Source: UBA3210 sp963623095 (lineage in GTDB: Bacteria > Bacillota_I > Bacilli_A > RFN20 > CAG-449). Taken from it: 36,219 bases of DNA. Under the pieces are notes generated by a model that saw nothing but the letters and a program-made list of their open reading frames with translations, ran no database searches and was not told the origin of the DNA. The stretch's first letter is position 1. Every line of letters begins with the position of its first letter. A program made the position numbers and the translations under genes. Of the stretch, positions 30,012 through 36,219 are shown piece after piece. The stretch lies in assembly GCA_963623095.1 (NCBI GenBank), contig CAVFKD010000016.1, positions 1-36,219 on the forward strand, read 5' to 3'.

Positions 30012-31001
30012 ATGATAAAAGTAGTAGTTGATATTAACGGGGGAGATAATTCTCCTTCATTAATGGTTAAAGGTGTAGTTGAAGCAATTAACAATAACCA
30101 AGATTTAAAAGTTGTTATTGCAGGACAAGAAGAAGTAATTGTAGAAGCTTTAAAAAATGAAACTTATAACAAAGAGCAAATAGAAATTCTTCCTTGTAAA
30201 GATGTAGTAACAAATTATGATATTCCTTCAATGGTTTTAAAACAAAAACCAGAATCTTCATTAGTAAAAGGAATGAGATATTTAAAAGAACAAGATGATG
30301 CAGCAGGTATTGTTTGTATTGGTAATACTGGTGCGGTATTAGCGAGTGCAATGTTTGTTGTTGGTAGAATTAATCATTGTCGTCCAACTTTAGCGACTCT
30401 TCTTCCTAATGCATTAGGTGGATATATGATTCTCGCTGACTGCGGCGCTAATGTTGATACAAATGAAGAACAATTACTATCATTTGCAAAAATGGGTGTA
30501 TGTTACGCGAAAGCAACCGGTATTGATAATCCTAAAGTAGGTTTATTATCAAATGGTAAAGAAGATAAAAAAGGTAATGAAGTTACTAAGAAAACTAACG
30601 CATTATTACATGAATCAGATTTAAACTTCATTGGTAATATTGAAGGTAATAACGCATTAAGTGGTGAATGTGATGTATTAGTAAGTGATGGCTTCGCAGG
30701 AAATATCTTACTTAAAAATATTGAAGGTGTTGCAAAAACTATTATTAAAGAAATGGTAGTTCAAGCAAAACAAGCTAAATCTAAAGAAGAAGCGGAAGTT
30801 ATTAAAAACATGATTGGTAAAATCATGGCTAAATATAACTTTAATGATCAAGGTGGCGCAATATTATTAGGTGTTAATAAAATTGTTGTTAAAGGTCATG
30901 GCGCTGCGACAGATAAGACTATTGTATCAACTATAAATATGGTCTATGAATTAAGTAAAAATCACTTAATTGAAAACATGAAAAATATTTTAGAAGGTTA
31001 A
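30012..31001 (+). CDS. plsX: Phosphate acyltransferase
   Basis: PlsX interconverts acyl-ACP and acyl-phosphate, the substrate of PlsY in phospholipid synthesis; it is a peripheral membrane enzyme. The 329 residues start IKVVVDINGGDNSP, matching the family VDAMGGD region with INGGD here, and contain IGNTGAVLASAMF and VSDGFAGNILLK. An AGGGGAT site 6 nt upstream and the 10-nt gap after fakA indicate one operon. Together FakA and PlsX form the acyl-phosphate entry to membrane lipids. The stop lies inside a terminator hairpin. Confidence 0.95.
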   Translation: MIKVVVDINGGDNSPSLMVKGVVEAINNNQDLKVVIAGQEEVIVEALKNETYNKEQIEILPCKDVVTNYDIPSMVLKQKPESSLVKGMRYLKEQDDAAGIVCIGNTGAVLASAMFVVGRINHCRPTLATLLPNALGGYMILADCGANVDTNEEQLLSFAKMGVCYAKATGIDNPKVGLLSNGKEDKKGNEVTKKTNALLHESDLNFIGNIEGNNALSGECDVLVSDGFAGNILLKNIEGVAKTIIKEMVVQAKQAKSKEEAEVIKNMIGKIMAKYNFNDQGGAILLGVNKIVVKGHGAATDKTIVSTINMVYELSKNHLIENMKNILEG

Positions 31002-31032
31002 TTTTTTTAACAAGAAATTAACCTCTTTTTTT
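30995..31032 (+). terminator. fakA-plsX terminator overlapping the plsX stop
   Basis: A 10-bp stem (AGGTTAATTT with AAATTAACCT) encloses a 10-nt loop and is followed by CTTTTTTTT. The plsX TAA (30999-31001) lies within the 5' arm. Confidence 0.8.
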
Positions 31033-31072
31033 TATAATCTATACGTATTGAAAAATAAAGGAGGTATTAACT

Positions 31073-33886
31073 ATGTTAAGACTTAGTAATATAACTAAAA
31101 CTTATCAATCAGGGGAAACAACAGTTAATGCGTTAAAAGGCATTAGTCTTTCATTTAGAAAAAATGAATTTGTTTCAATCCTTGGCCCTTCTGGATGTGG
31201 TAAAACAACAACTTTAAACATCATCGGAGGACTTGATAAATATACAACAGGTGATTTATTTATTTCAGGTAAATCAACTAAAGATTTTAAAGATAGAGAT
31301 TGGGATGTATATAGAAACCATCGTATTGGTTTTATTTTCCAAAGTTATAACCTAATTCCTCATCAAACAGTATTAGGTAACGTTGAACTTGCATTAACAA
31401 TTTCTGGTTTTTCTAAAAAAGAAAGAATTGAAAAAGCTAAAAGAGCTTTAGATAAAGTAGGACTTGGTGATAAATACAATAAAATGCCTAACCAATTATC
31501 TGGTGGACAATGTCAAAGAGTCGCGATCGCTCGTGCTTTAGTTAATGAACCTGAAATCCTTCTTGCAGATGAACCTACTGGTGCACTTGATACTGAGACT
31601 TCAGTTCAAATCATGGAATTAATTAAAGAAATATCTAAAGAAAAATTAGTTATCATGGTTACTCATAACCCTGATTTAGCGTATAAATATTCTACACGTA
31701 TTATTTCTTTATTAGATGGTGAAGTAGAAAGCGATTCAAATCCTTTTAGTGAAGAAGATGAAATTAAAGAATGTGAAGAATTAGAAAATAAAGCACTTTC
31801 TAACGTAGAAACTGAACCTAAAGATACAAAAGAAAAAGCAAAAATGTCTTTATGGACTGCGATTAAATTATCTGCGAAGAACTTATTTACAAAGCGTAAG
31901 AGAACTGCATTAGTATCTCTCGCAGGTTCAATTGGTATTGTTGGTGTTTCAATGGTTCTCGCGGTTAGCTCTGGCGTTCAAGGATATATTACTTCAATGC
32001 AAGATGATATGTTATCGGGTTATCCTATTACAATCTCTGAATCAAGTTATGATTTAAATTCAATGATGACTTCTTCTTCATCTAGAGAAGCAATTACTCA
32101 ACTCGAAGTTCAAGATGGCAAAGTTAATGTTAATAAGATGGTTGAATATTTACTTGAAATGAGTAAATCACAACAAGATTTAATGGTATCTAATGAAATT
32201 GATGAAAATTATATTAAGTTCATTAAAGATATGCCTTCTAACTATTACGCTGCAATTAACTATGAATATGGTATTGATCCAACAAATAATATTTATACTT
32301 CATTTAACGCAAAAAAGAATGGCACTTCTAAAATACAATCATTATCTTCAATCTTAGAAAATTATAAAGCTGTATTAGATGCGACTGATGATTATAAATC
32401 TTTATCTACTTATATTGATATGTTCGCGAATAGTATTGCACAAGCTCCAGGCAATTCTGATTATATCTTATCTCAATATGATGTATTAGAAGGTAAAGTT
32501 GCAACAAAAGCTGATGAAGTAATGTTAGTTGTTTCCAAGAAAACAGAACTCGCGGATGTTTTATTTGGTGAAATGGGATATTATTCACAAGATGAATTCT
32601 TATCTCTATGCTATAAAGCCGCGGATGAAACAGAACAAAACAAAAACAATAACTATGATGAAGATTTGTTAAAATATCGTTTCTCTTATGATGAGATTAT
32701 GGGTAAATCATTCTATTATTTACCAAACGATTGTATTTATAAGAAAAATACAACATCATCTCTTTCATTTGATTATACATATTCATTAACTGAAGAAGAA
32801 GTTTCTACTGAAGGTGTTGAATTAAAAGTAGTAGGTATTCTTAGACCTAAAGATTCTATCTCTTATGGTTGTTTATCTTCAGGATTTTATTACACAACTG
32901 AATTTACTAATATGTATCTAAGAGATAACAATAAATCTGAATTAACAACATTTATTAATTCAAAAGAAGGCCAAAGCATTAGCAGCGGATCTATTACTCA
33001 AAAATTAGAATCAGGACAAACTCTTACTATTGAAACTGGTGTTGGATATAGTCTTGATTATGAATATGATAAATATGACGCGAATGGTGTTAAAACAACT
33101 GGTACAGGAACAAAGCGTTGCTTTATTGGAGATTCAAACCAATCAACTGCATTAATGAGTGTTATTGGTAGTTACATGGGTGGATCAAGTGGAAGTAGTT
33201 CTTCTGCGACAAGCAATATTAAAACATTATCTGCGAGAAGTGTTGGAGGCAATGACATACCTAATGAAATCAACATTTATCCATTAAACTTTGATTCTAA
33301 ATATTTAGTTACTGATTATTTAGATAAGTGGAACGCTCATGAAGATATTACATTAACAGATGGTTCGGTAATTTCTTATTCAAATTATTCTTCTAACAAA
33401 GATGGAAATCCTATTGCTAGATCTGAAATTAAATATACTGATACTATTGGAATTATTATCACATTAATCAATACTTTAATTAATGTTGTTTCTATTTCAT
33501 TAATTTGCTTTACCGCATTATCATTGGTTGTTTCTACAGTTATGATTGGTATTATTACTTATGTATCAGTTGTAGAAAGAATTAAAGAAATTGGTGTTAT
33601 TAGATCTTTAGGTGGTAGAAAGAGAGATGTTTCTAACTTATTTATCGCTGAAACTGTCATTATTGGTTTAGTAAGTGGTATCTTTGGTATTGGTATTACT
33701 TATATTGCTTCTGCGATTGTTAATATTTGCTTATATGGCATGGCAGGATTCAATGTCTGCGCATTACCAGCATCTCAAGCATTTATTATGATTGGAGTAA
33801 GCGTATTATTAACTTTAATTTCTGGCTTATTCCCTGCGAGAAGTGCAGCGAGAAAAGATCCAGTTGTTGCTTTAAGAACTGAATAA
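31073..33886 (+). CDS. Fused ABC transporter ATPase-permease (MacB-like)
   Basis: One 937-residue polypeptide joins an ATPase domain (1 to about 225) with Walker A GPSGCGKTT, Q-loop FQSYNLIPH, signature LSGGQCQR, Walker B LLADEPTGALD and switch VTHN to an FtsX/MacB-type permease. An acidic linker (about 225-265) leads to a first membrane segment near 280-305. A very large extracytoplasmic region of about 480 residues, rich in Ser, Tyr, Asn and Asp, follows. Three membrane segments at the C-terminus (about 800-830, 850-880, 900-925) come with the family-typical ERIKEIGVIRSLGGRKRDV motif. AAAGGAGG precedes the start. MacB-type proteins act as mechanotransmission exporters of peptides, toxins or antimicrobials; the substrate is unknown. 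It has its own terminator and so is probably monocistronic. Confidence 0.9.
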   Translation: MLRLSNITKTYQSGETTVNALKGISLSFRKNEFVSILGPSGCGKTTTLNIIGGLDKYTTGDLFISGKSTKDFKDRDWDVYRNHRIGFIFQSYNLIPHQTVLGNVELALTISGFSKKERIEKAKRALDKVGLGDKYNKMPNQLSGGQCQRVAIARALVNEPEILLADEPTGALDTETSVQIMELIKEISKEKLVIMVTHNPDLAYKYSTRIISLLDGEVESDSNPFSEEDEIKECEELENKALSNVETEPKDTKEKAKMSLWTAIKLSAKNLFTKRKRTALVSLAGSIGIVGVSMVLAVSSGVQGYITSMQDDMLSGYPITISESSYDLNSMMTSSSSREAITQLEVQDGKVNVNKMVEYLLEMSKSQQDLMVSNEIDENYIKFIKDMPSNYYAAINYEYGIDPTNNIYTSFNAKKNGTSKIQSLSSILENYKAVLDATDDYKSLSTYIDMFANSIAQAPGNSDYILSQYDVLEGKVATKADEVMLVVSKKTELADVLFGEMGYYSQDEFLSLCYKAADETEQNKNNNYDEDLLKYRFSYDEIMGKSFYYLPNDCIYKKNTTSSLSFDYTYSLTEEEVSTEGVELKVVGILRPKDSISYGCLSSGFYYTTEFTNMYLRDNNKSELTTFINSKEGQSISSGSITQKLESGQTLTIETGVGYSLDYEYDKYDANGVKTTGTGTKRCFIGDSNQSTALMSVIGSYMGGSSGSSSSATSNIKTLSARSVGGNDIPNEINIYPLNFDSKYLVTDYLDKWNAHEDITLTDGSVISYSNYSSNKDGNPIARSEIKYTDTIGIIITLINTLINVVSISLICFTALSLVVSTVMIGIITYVSVVERIKEIGVIRSLGGRKRDVSNLFIAETVIIGLVSGIFGIGITYIASAIVNICLYGMAGFNVCALPASQAFIMIGVSVLLTLISGLFPARSAARKDPVVALRTE

Positions 33887-33892
33887 TATTGG

Positions 33893-33928
33893 AAAGTGCA
33901 ATAAAAATTCCTTATTGCACTTTTTTTA
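33893..33928 (+). terminator. Terminator of the fused ABC gene
   Basis: A 12-bp stem (AAAGTGCAATAA with TTATTGCACTTT, loop AAATTCC) is followed by TTTTTTTAC. Confidence 0.9.
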
Positions 33929-33967
33929 CACTTGTTTAATAATATTAGTAATAGGAGTGAGTTATAT

Positions 33968-34861
33968 ATGAAAGAAATAATTATTAAATCTACAGATGGA
34001 TATGAATTAGATGTTCATGCTTTTGAAGTAGAAAATCCAAAAGGATATATCCAATTATTACATGGTATGGAAGAACACCAAGAAAGATATGAAGGATTTG
34101 CAAAAATATTAAATGATGCAGGATATTCTTTCTTTACATCTGATATGAGAGGTCATGGTTATAAAGCACCAAAACTTGGTTATTTTAAAGAAAAAGATGG
34201 CTATAAATATTTATTAGAAGATTATAAAGCAATTACTAAATATATTAAAGATACATATAAAACTGATAAGGTTATTTTATTCGCACATAGTATGGGTACA
34301 ATTACAACAAGAAACTTATTAATGAGCGAATCTAAAGATTATGAAAAAGTAATTATGTCAGGCTTCCCTTGTCCTCAACCTGCGGCAGGTTTAGGCATTG
34401 TATTTGCGAATATTGTTCAAACATTCCATGGTCCAGAATATCATTCTAAATTCTTACAAAACCTCGCGATTGGTGGATTTAATAAGAAAGTTAAGAATCC
34501 TAAAACTAAATTAGATTGGTTAAGCTTTGATGAAGAAAATGTTACTAAATACATCCAAGACCCTTACTGCGGACATGGATTTACTTGTTCAGCATTAAAT
34601 GACTTATTCCATTTAACAAAGAACTTAGGAAAAGTAAAACTATATCACGATGTTAATAAAGATTTACCTATCTTATTATTAAGAGGTGATTCAGATCCTT
34701 GTACAGGATTTGATAAAGGGGCTAAAAATTCTATTAAAGTACTTACAAAAGCAGGATTTAATAATTTAAAAGAAGTTAAATATGATCATATGCGTCATGA
34801 AATCTTAAATGAAAAAGATGCAGAAAAAGTACATAAGGATGTATTAGATTTCTTAGGATAA
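33968..34861 (+). CDS. Alpha/beta hydrolase (monoacylglycerol lipase-like serine hydrolase)
   Basis: The start at 33968 has GGAGTGA upstream; an upstream in-frame TTG is rejected. The 297 residues form a serine-hydrolase fold: HGMEEHQERY (oxyanion loop region), the nucleophile elbow AHSMGT (serine in GxSxG-like context with Ala first), LLRGDSDPC (acid) and DHMRHEIL (catalytic histidine). The overall pattern matches the Hydrolase_4 / lysophospholipase-monoglyceride lipase group. There is no signal peptide, so it is cytoplasmic. Lipid esters are plausible substrates but the exact one cannot be told. It is a single gene with a terminator. Confidence 0.85.
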   Translation: MKEIIIKSTDGYELDVHAFEVENPKGYIQLLHGMEEHQERYEGFAKILNDAGYSFFTSDMRGHGYKAPKLGYFKEKDGYKYLLEDYKAITKYIKDTYKTDKVILFAHSMGTITTRNLLMSESKDYEKVIMSGFPCPQPAAGLGIVFANIVQTFHGPEYHSKFLQNLAIGGFNKKVKNPKTKLDWLSFDEENVTKYIQDPYCGHGFTCSALNDLFHLTKNLGKVKLYHDVNKDLPILLLRGDSDPCTGFDKGAKNSIKVLTKAGFNNLKEVKYDHMRHEILNEKDAEKVHKDVLDFLG

Positions 34862-34866
34862 TAAAT

Positions 34867-34912
34867 AAAGAAGATTCATACTCAAAAGAAAAATGAATCT
34901 TCTTTTTATTTA
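34867..34912 (+). terminator. Terminator of the alpha/beta hydrolase gene
   Basis: A 13-bp stem (AAAGAAGATTCAT with ATGAATCTTCTTT, 13-nt loop) is followed by TTATTTATT, with the T-run beginning in the stem (34901-34907). Confidence 0.8.
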
Positions 34913-34929
34913 TTGTAAAATTTACAAAA

Positions 34930-34960
34930 TTGCACACAAGAGTTGAATTTGTGTGTGCAA
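34930..34960. repeat. Inverted repeat with TGCACACA arms
   Basis: TTGCACACA and TGTGTGCAA form a perfect 9-bp stem around a 13-nt loop, in the gap between the hydrolase and mntP terminators. The arms resemble the mntP terminator stem at 35031-35052 (ATGCACAC/GTGTGCAT). No T-run follows on the plus strand, and on the minus strand the tail is TTTTGTAAA, so it could be a weak extra leftward terminator. Confidence 0.5.
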
Positions 34961-35021
34961 AAATGTTAATTCGATTAAGAAGACAAAATTATATTTTTAA
35001 CATTAATATTTGAATTTTAAT

Positions 35022-35052
35022 AAATAAAAAATGCACACGTTTTAGTGTGCAT
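35022..35052 (-). terminator. mntP terminator
   Basis: On the minus strand an 8-bp stem (ATGCACAC with GTGTGCAT, loop TAAAAC) is followed by TTTTTATTT, 12 nt after the mntP stop. Confidence 0.85.
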
Positions 35053-35064
35053 AATATCATAAAT

Positions 35065-35736
35065 TTATAAATTGAATAAAGCTTGTATACCTGCGGTTAC
35101 ATCGCTAAAGTGAGTGAAGAATATTTCTAATCCGATTGCAACTAAGATAATTCCACCTGCAATAGTTGCTTTGTTTGAGAAGATTGTACCAAATTTCTTA
35201 CCGATAAATACTGCCGCGACACTAATACCAAATGTAACTATACCAACAATCGCGAATGTTAAATAAGCATTTAATGGTGATTGTTCACCATAGATAATAC
35301 CAACAGATAATGCATCAATACTAGTTGCGATAGCTTGAATAAATAAAGCTTTAATAGTTAATACTTTATGAGATGTTTCTTCAGCTATTTCTTTACCTTC
35401 TTCTTTTGCTTTTTTAGCTTCTTTACCTTCTTTGATTCCTTCGATAATCATCTTGATGCCTAAGAAAGAAAGAATAATTAAAGCAATCCAAGGAACTAAA
35501 TATCCGAATACTGTAGAGAATTTTTCTCCTAAGAATGTATTAAAGACAGTAACTGCAAGATAACCAAGTACTGGCATTAATATTTGGAATATTCCAAAGA
35601 AACTAGCGATTAAGAATGTCTTTCTTAATTTCATTTTTGGTTCCGCTAAACCATTTGCCATCGATACTGCACAAGCATCCATAGCGAGTCCTGCGCCTAA
35701 TCCAATCGCAGTAACAATAAATAAAAACACTTCCAT
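35065..35736 (-). CDS. mntP: Manganese efflux pump MntP
   Basis: MntP exports Mn2+ across the cytoplasmic membrane. The 223 residues show six hydrophobic segments in two related halves, each with the conserved acidic motif: MDACAVSMANG near residues 19-29 and SIDALSVGIIYG near 139-150. A charged cytoplasmic loop rich in K and E (about 102-122) separates the halves. The start has AAGGGGATC upstream. It is a single gene preceded by a yybP-ykoY riboswitch, which independently supports a manganese role. Confidence 0.95.
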   Translation of the reverse strand: MEVFLFIVTAIGLGAGLAMDACAVSMANGLAEPKMKLRKTFLIASFFGIFQILMPVLGYLAVTVFNTFLGEKFSTVFGYLVPWIALIILSFLGIKMIIEGIKEGKEAKKAKEEGKEIAEETSHKVLTIKALFIQAIATSIDALSVGIIYGEQSPLNAYLTFAIVGIVTFGISVAAVFIGKKFGTIFSNKATIAGGIILVAIGLEIFFTHFSDVTAGIQALFNL

Positions 35737-35773
35737 TAATTTGATCCCCTTATATAAATGTTTTCAAAAATAA

Positions 35774-35884
35774 AGACTCATGTAAAAAACAAAAGTCTTT
35801 TACATAAGTCTCGTTAATTAAGATTGAACCTGAGTTTCCTCAGTATGTAGGCCAATCGCTCAATGAGCTAACTACTCTCTTATA
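35774..35884 (-). promoter_or_regulatory. yybP-ykoY manganese riboswitch upstream of mntP
   Basis: Read on the minus strand the leader contains AAGAGAGTAG (loop L1, consensus GGGGAGUAG), a hairpin CTGAGGAAACTCAG, and AACGAGACTT (loop L3, consensus CAAGACC-like); TATAAG pairs with CTTATG as P1. The 3' strand of P1 is also part of a terminator: AGACTTATGTAAAA with TTTTACATGAGTCT (14 bp, 35774-35811), then TTATTTTTG. Mn2+ binding should favour P1 and prevent termination, turning on the exporter. This mechanism is established for the family; the assignment rests on motif and gene context. Confidence 0.88.
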
Positions 35885-35893
35885 TATGCGAGA

Positions 35894-35922
35894 ATTATAA
35901 CAATAGAATTTTATTGTTTCAA
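35894..35922 (-). promoter_or_regulatory. Promoter of the mntP riboswitch transcript
   Basis: On the minus strand TTGAAA (complement of 35917-35922) and TATAAT (complement of 35894-35899) are separated by exactly 17 nt, with start expected near 35887, at the first aptamer helix. Confidence 0.8.
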
Positions 35923-35945
35923 GATAAATTTATTAAAATATGTAG

Positions 35946-35951
35946 TATAAT
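35946..35951 (+). promoter_or_regulatory. Possible -10 for the gene at the right edge
   Basis: TATAAT occurs 30 nt before the ATG of the right-edge gene; no convincing -35 is visible at 16-18 nt upstream. Confidence 0.4.
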
Positions 35952-35980
35952 CTATGTTAGATAAAACTAATAGGTGAGTT

Positions 35981-36219
35981 ATGTTAAAAGAAAAAAGAGA
36001 TTTAAATAAAATTATATATTTAGATTCATTTGATATAGAAGTTGGTGATGTATGTTTATATGAATACCAAGATTTAATCTATATTGATTCTTTTAATTGT
36101 GATAAAAATTATTCTAAAGAGATTATTAATAATATAAAGGATAAATATAAATTAAAAGTAATTGTAATTAAATCACCTGATATAATTAATGTTGATAAAG
36201 ATAGTGATGAATATAATAT
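35981..36219 (+). CDS. Unrecognised protein, 5' end only (cut by the window edge)
   Basis: A reading frame begins with ATG at 35981 after a TAGGTGAG ribosome site and stays open to the edge (79 codons). It begins MLKEKRDLNKIIYLDSFDIE and continues with VGDVCLYEYQDLIYIDSFNC, then a lysine- and isoleucine-rich stretch ending near VDKDSDEYN. It has no signal peptide or membrane segment so far. No family is recognised. It is divergent from mntP. Composition (Lys, Ile, Asn, Asp) matches the AT-rich genome. Confidence 0.7.
   Translation, partial: MLKEKRDLNKIIYLDSFDIEVGDVCLYEYQDLIYIDSFNCDKNYSKEIINNIKDKYKLKVIVIKSPDIINVDKDSDEYN

Noticed and set aside
35803..35884. A tRNA-like or T-box element before mntP
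   Set aside because: The loops and the overlapping P1/terminator match the yybP-ykoY manganese riboswitch, and the downstream gene is mntP.
1..36219. CRISPR array, tRNA, rRNA, transposase or prophage genes
   Set aside because: No regularly spaced repeats, cloverleaf sequences, rRNA segments or mobile-element proteins were recognised in the window.

Overview
The window covers the chromosomal replication origin region of an AT-rich, low-GC Gram-positive bacterium (Bacillota). Gene content and order (rpmH-rnpA-yidC-jag diverging from dnaA-dnaN-yaaA-recF-gyrB-gyrA), a serS T-box leader, strong GGAGG ribosome sites, a lipoprotein-type YidC and a short SRP RNA suggest an anaerobic gut member of the Erysipelotrichia or a related Mollicutes-like lineage. 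This placement is inference; no rRNA is present. TGA is a normal stop (yaaA, tadA), so the code is standard. No sporulation genes, mobile elements, CRISPR arrays or tRNA genes were seen.

Left arm (1-8724, all on the minus strand, transcribed away from the origin): the rpmH-rnpA-yidC-jag operon has a clear promoter and ends at a terminator inside the jag stop region. Next comes mnmE-tatD-rnmV-rsmA-ispE, which joins the classical mnmE locus directly to the tatD-rnmV-rsmA-ispE-prs block. A small chimeric gene (DUF3990-like N-terminus plus an XRE helix-turn-helix) sits between ispE and prs.

Origin (about 8659-8992 and 10352-10477): eight DnaA-box-like sites lie upstream of dnaA. Two more boxes between dnaA and dnaN are followed by a DnaA-trio-like track in the dnaN leader. 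This is a bipartite oriC of the Bacillus type.

Right arm (8993-19275, plus strand): dnaA, dnaN (own terminator), then yaaA-recF-gyrB-gyrA, then T-box-serS.

Right accessory part (19276-36219): a leftward ABC ATPase/permease pair; iron alcohol dehydrogenase; SRP RNA and tadA; leftward pepT; the anaerobic ribonucleotide reductase pair nrdD-nrdG behind a structured leader that looks like a transcription attenuator; fakA-plsX (fatty acid and phospholipid entry); a large fused ABC ATPase-permease; an alpha/beta hydrolase; leftward mntP under a yybP-ykoY manganese riboswitch; and the start of an unrecognised gene cut by the window edge.

Most notable beyond routine annotation: the nrdD leader attenuator; a dispersed intergenic repeat family (about 20-30 bp, at least five copies); the DnaA-trio unwinding candidate; the DUF3990/XRE chimera with a 9-bp dyad around its ribosome site; a near-perfect 20-bp palindrome over the -10 of the ABC operon; and a strong terminator between rpmH and rnpA.
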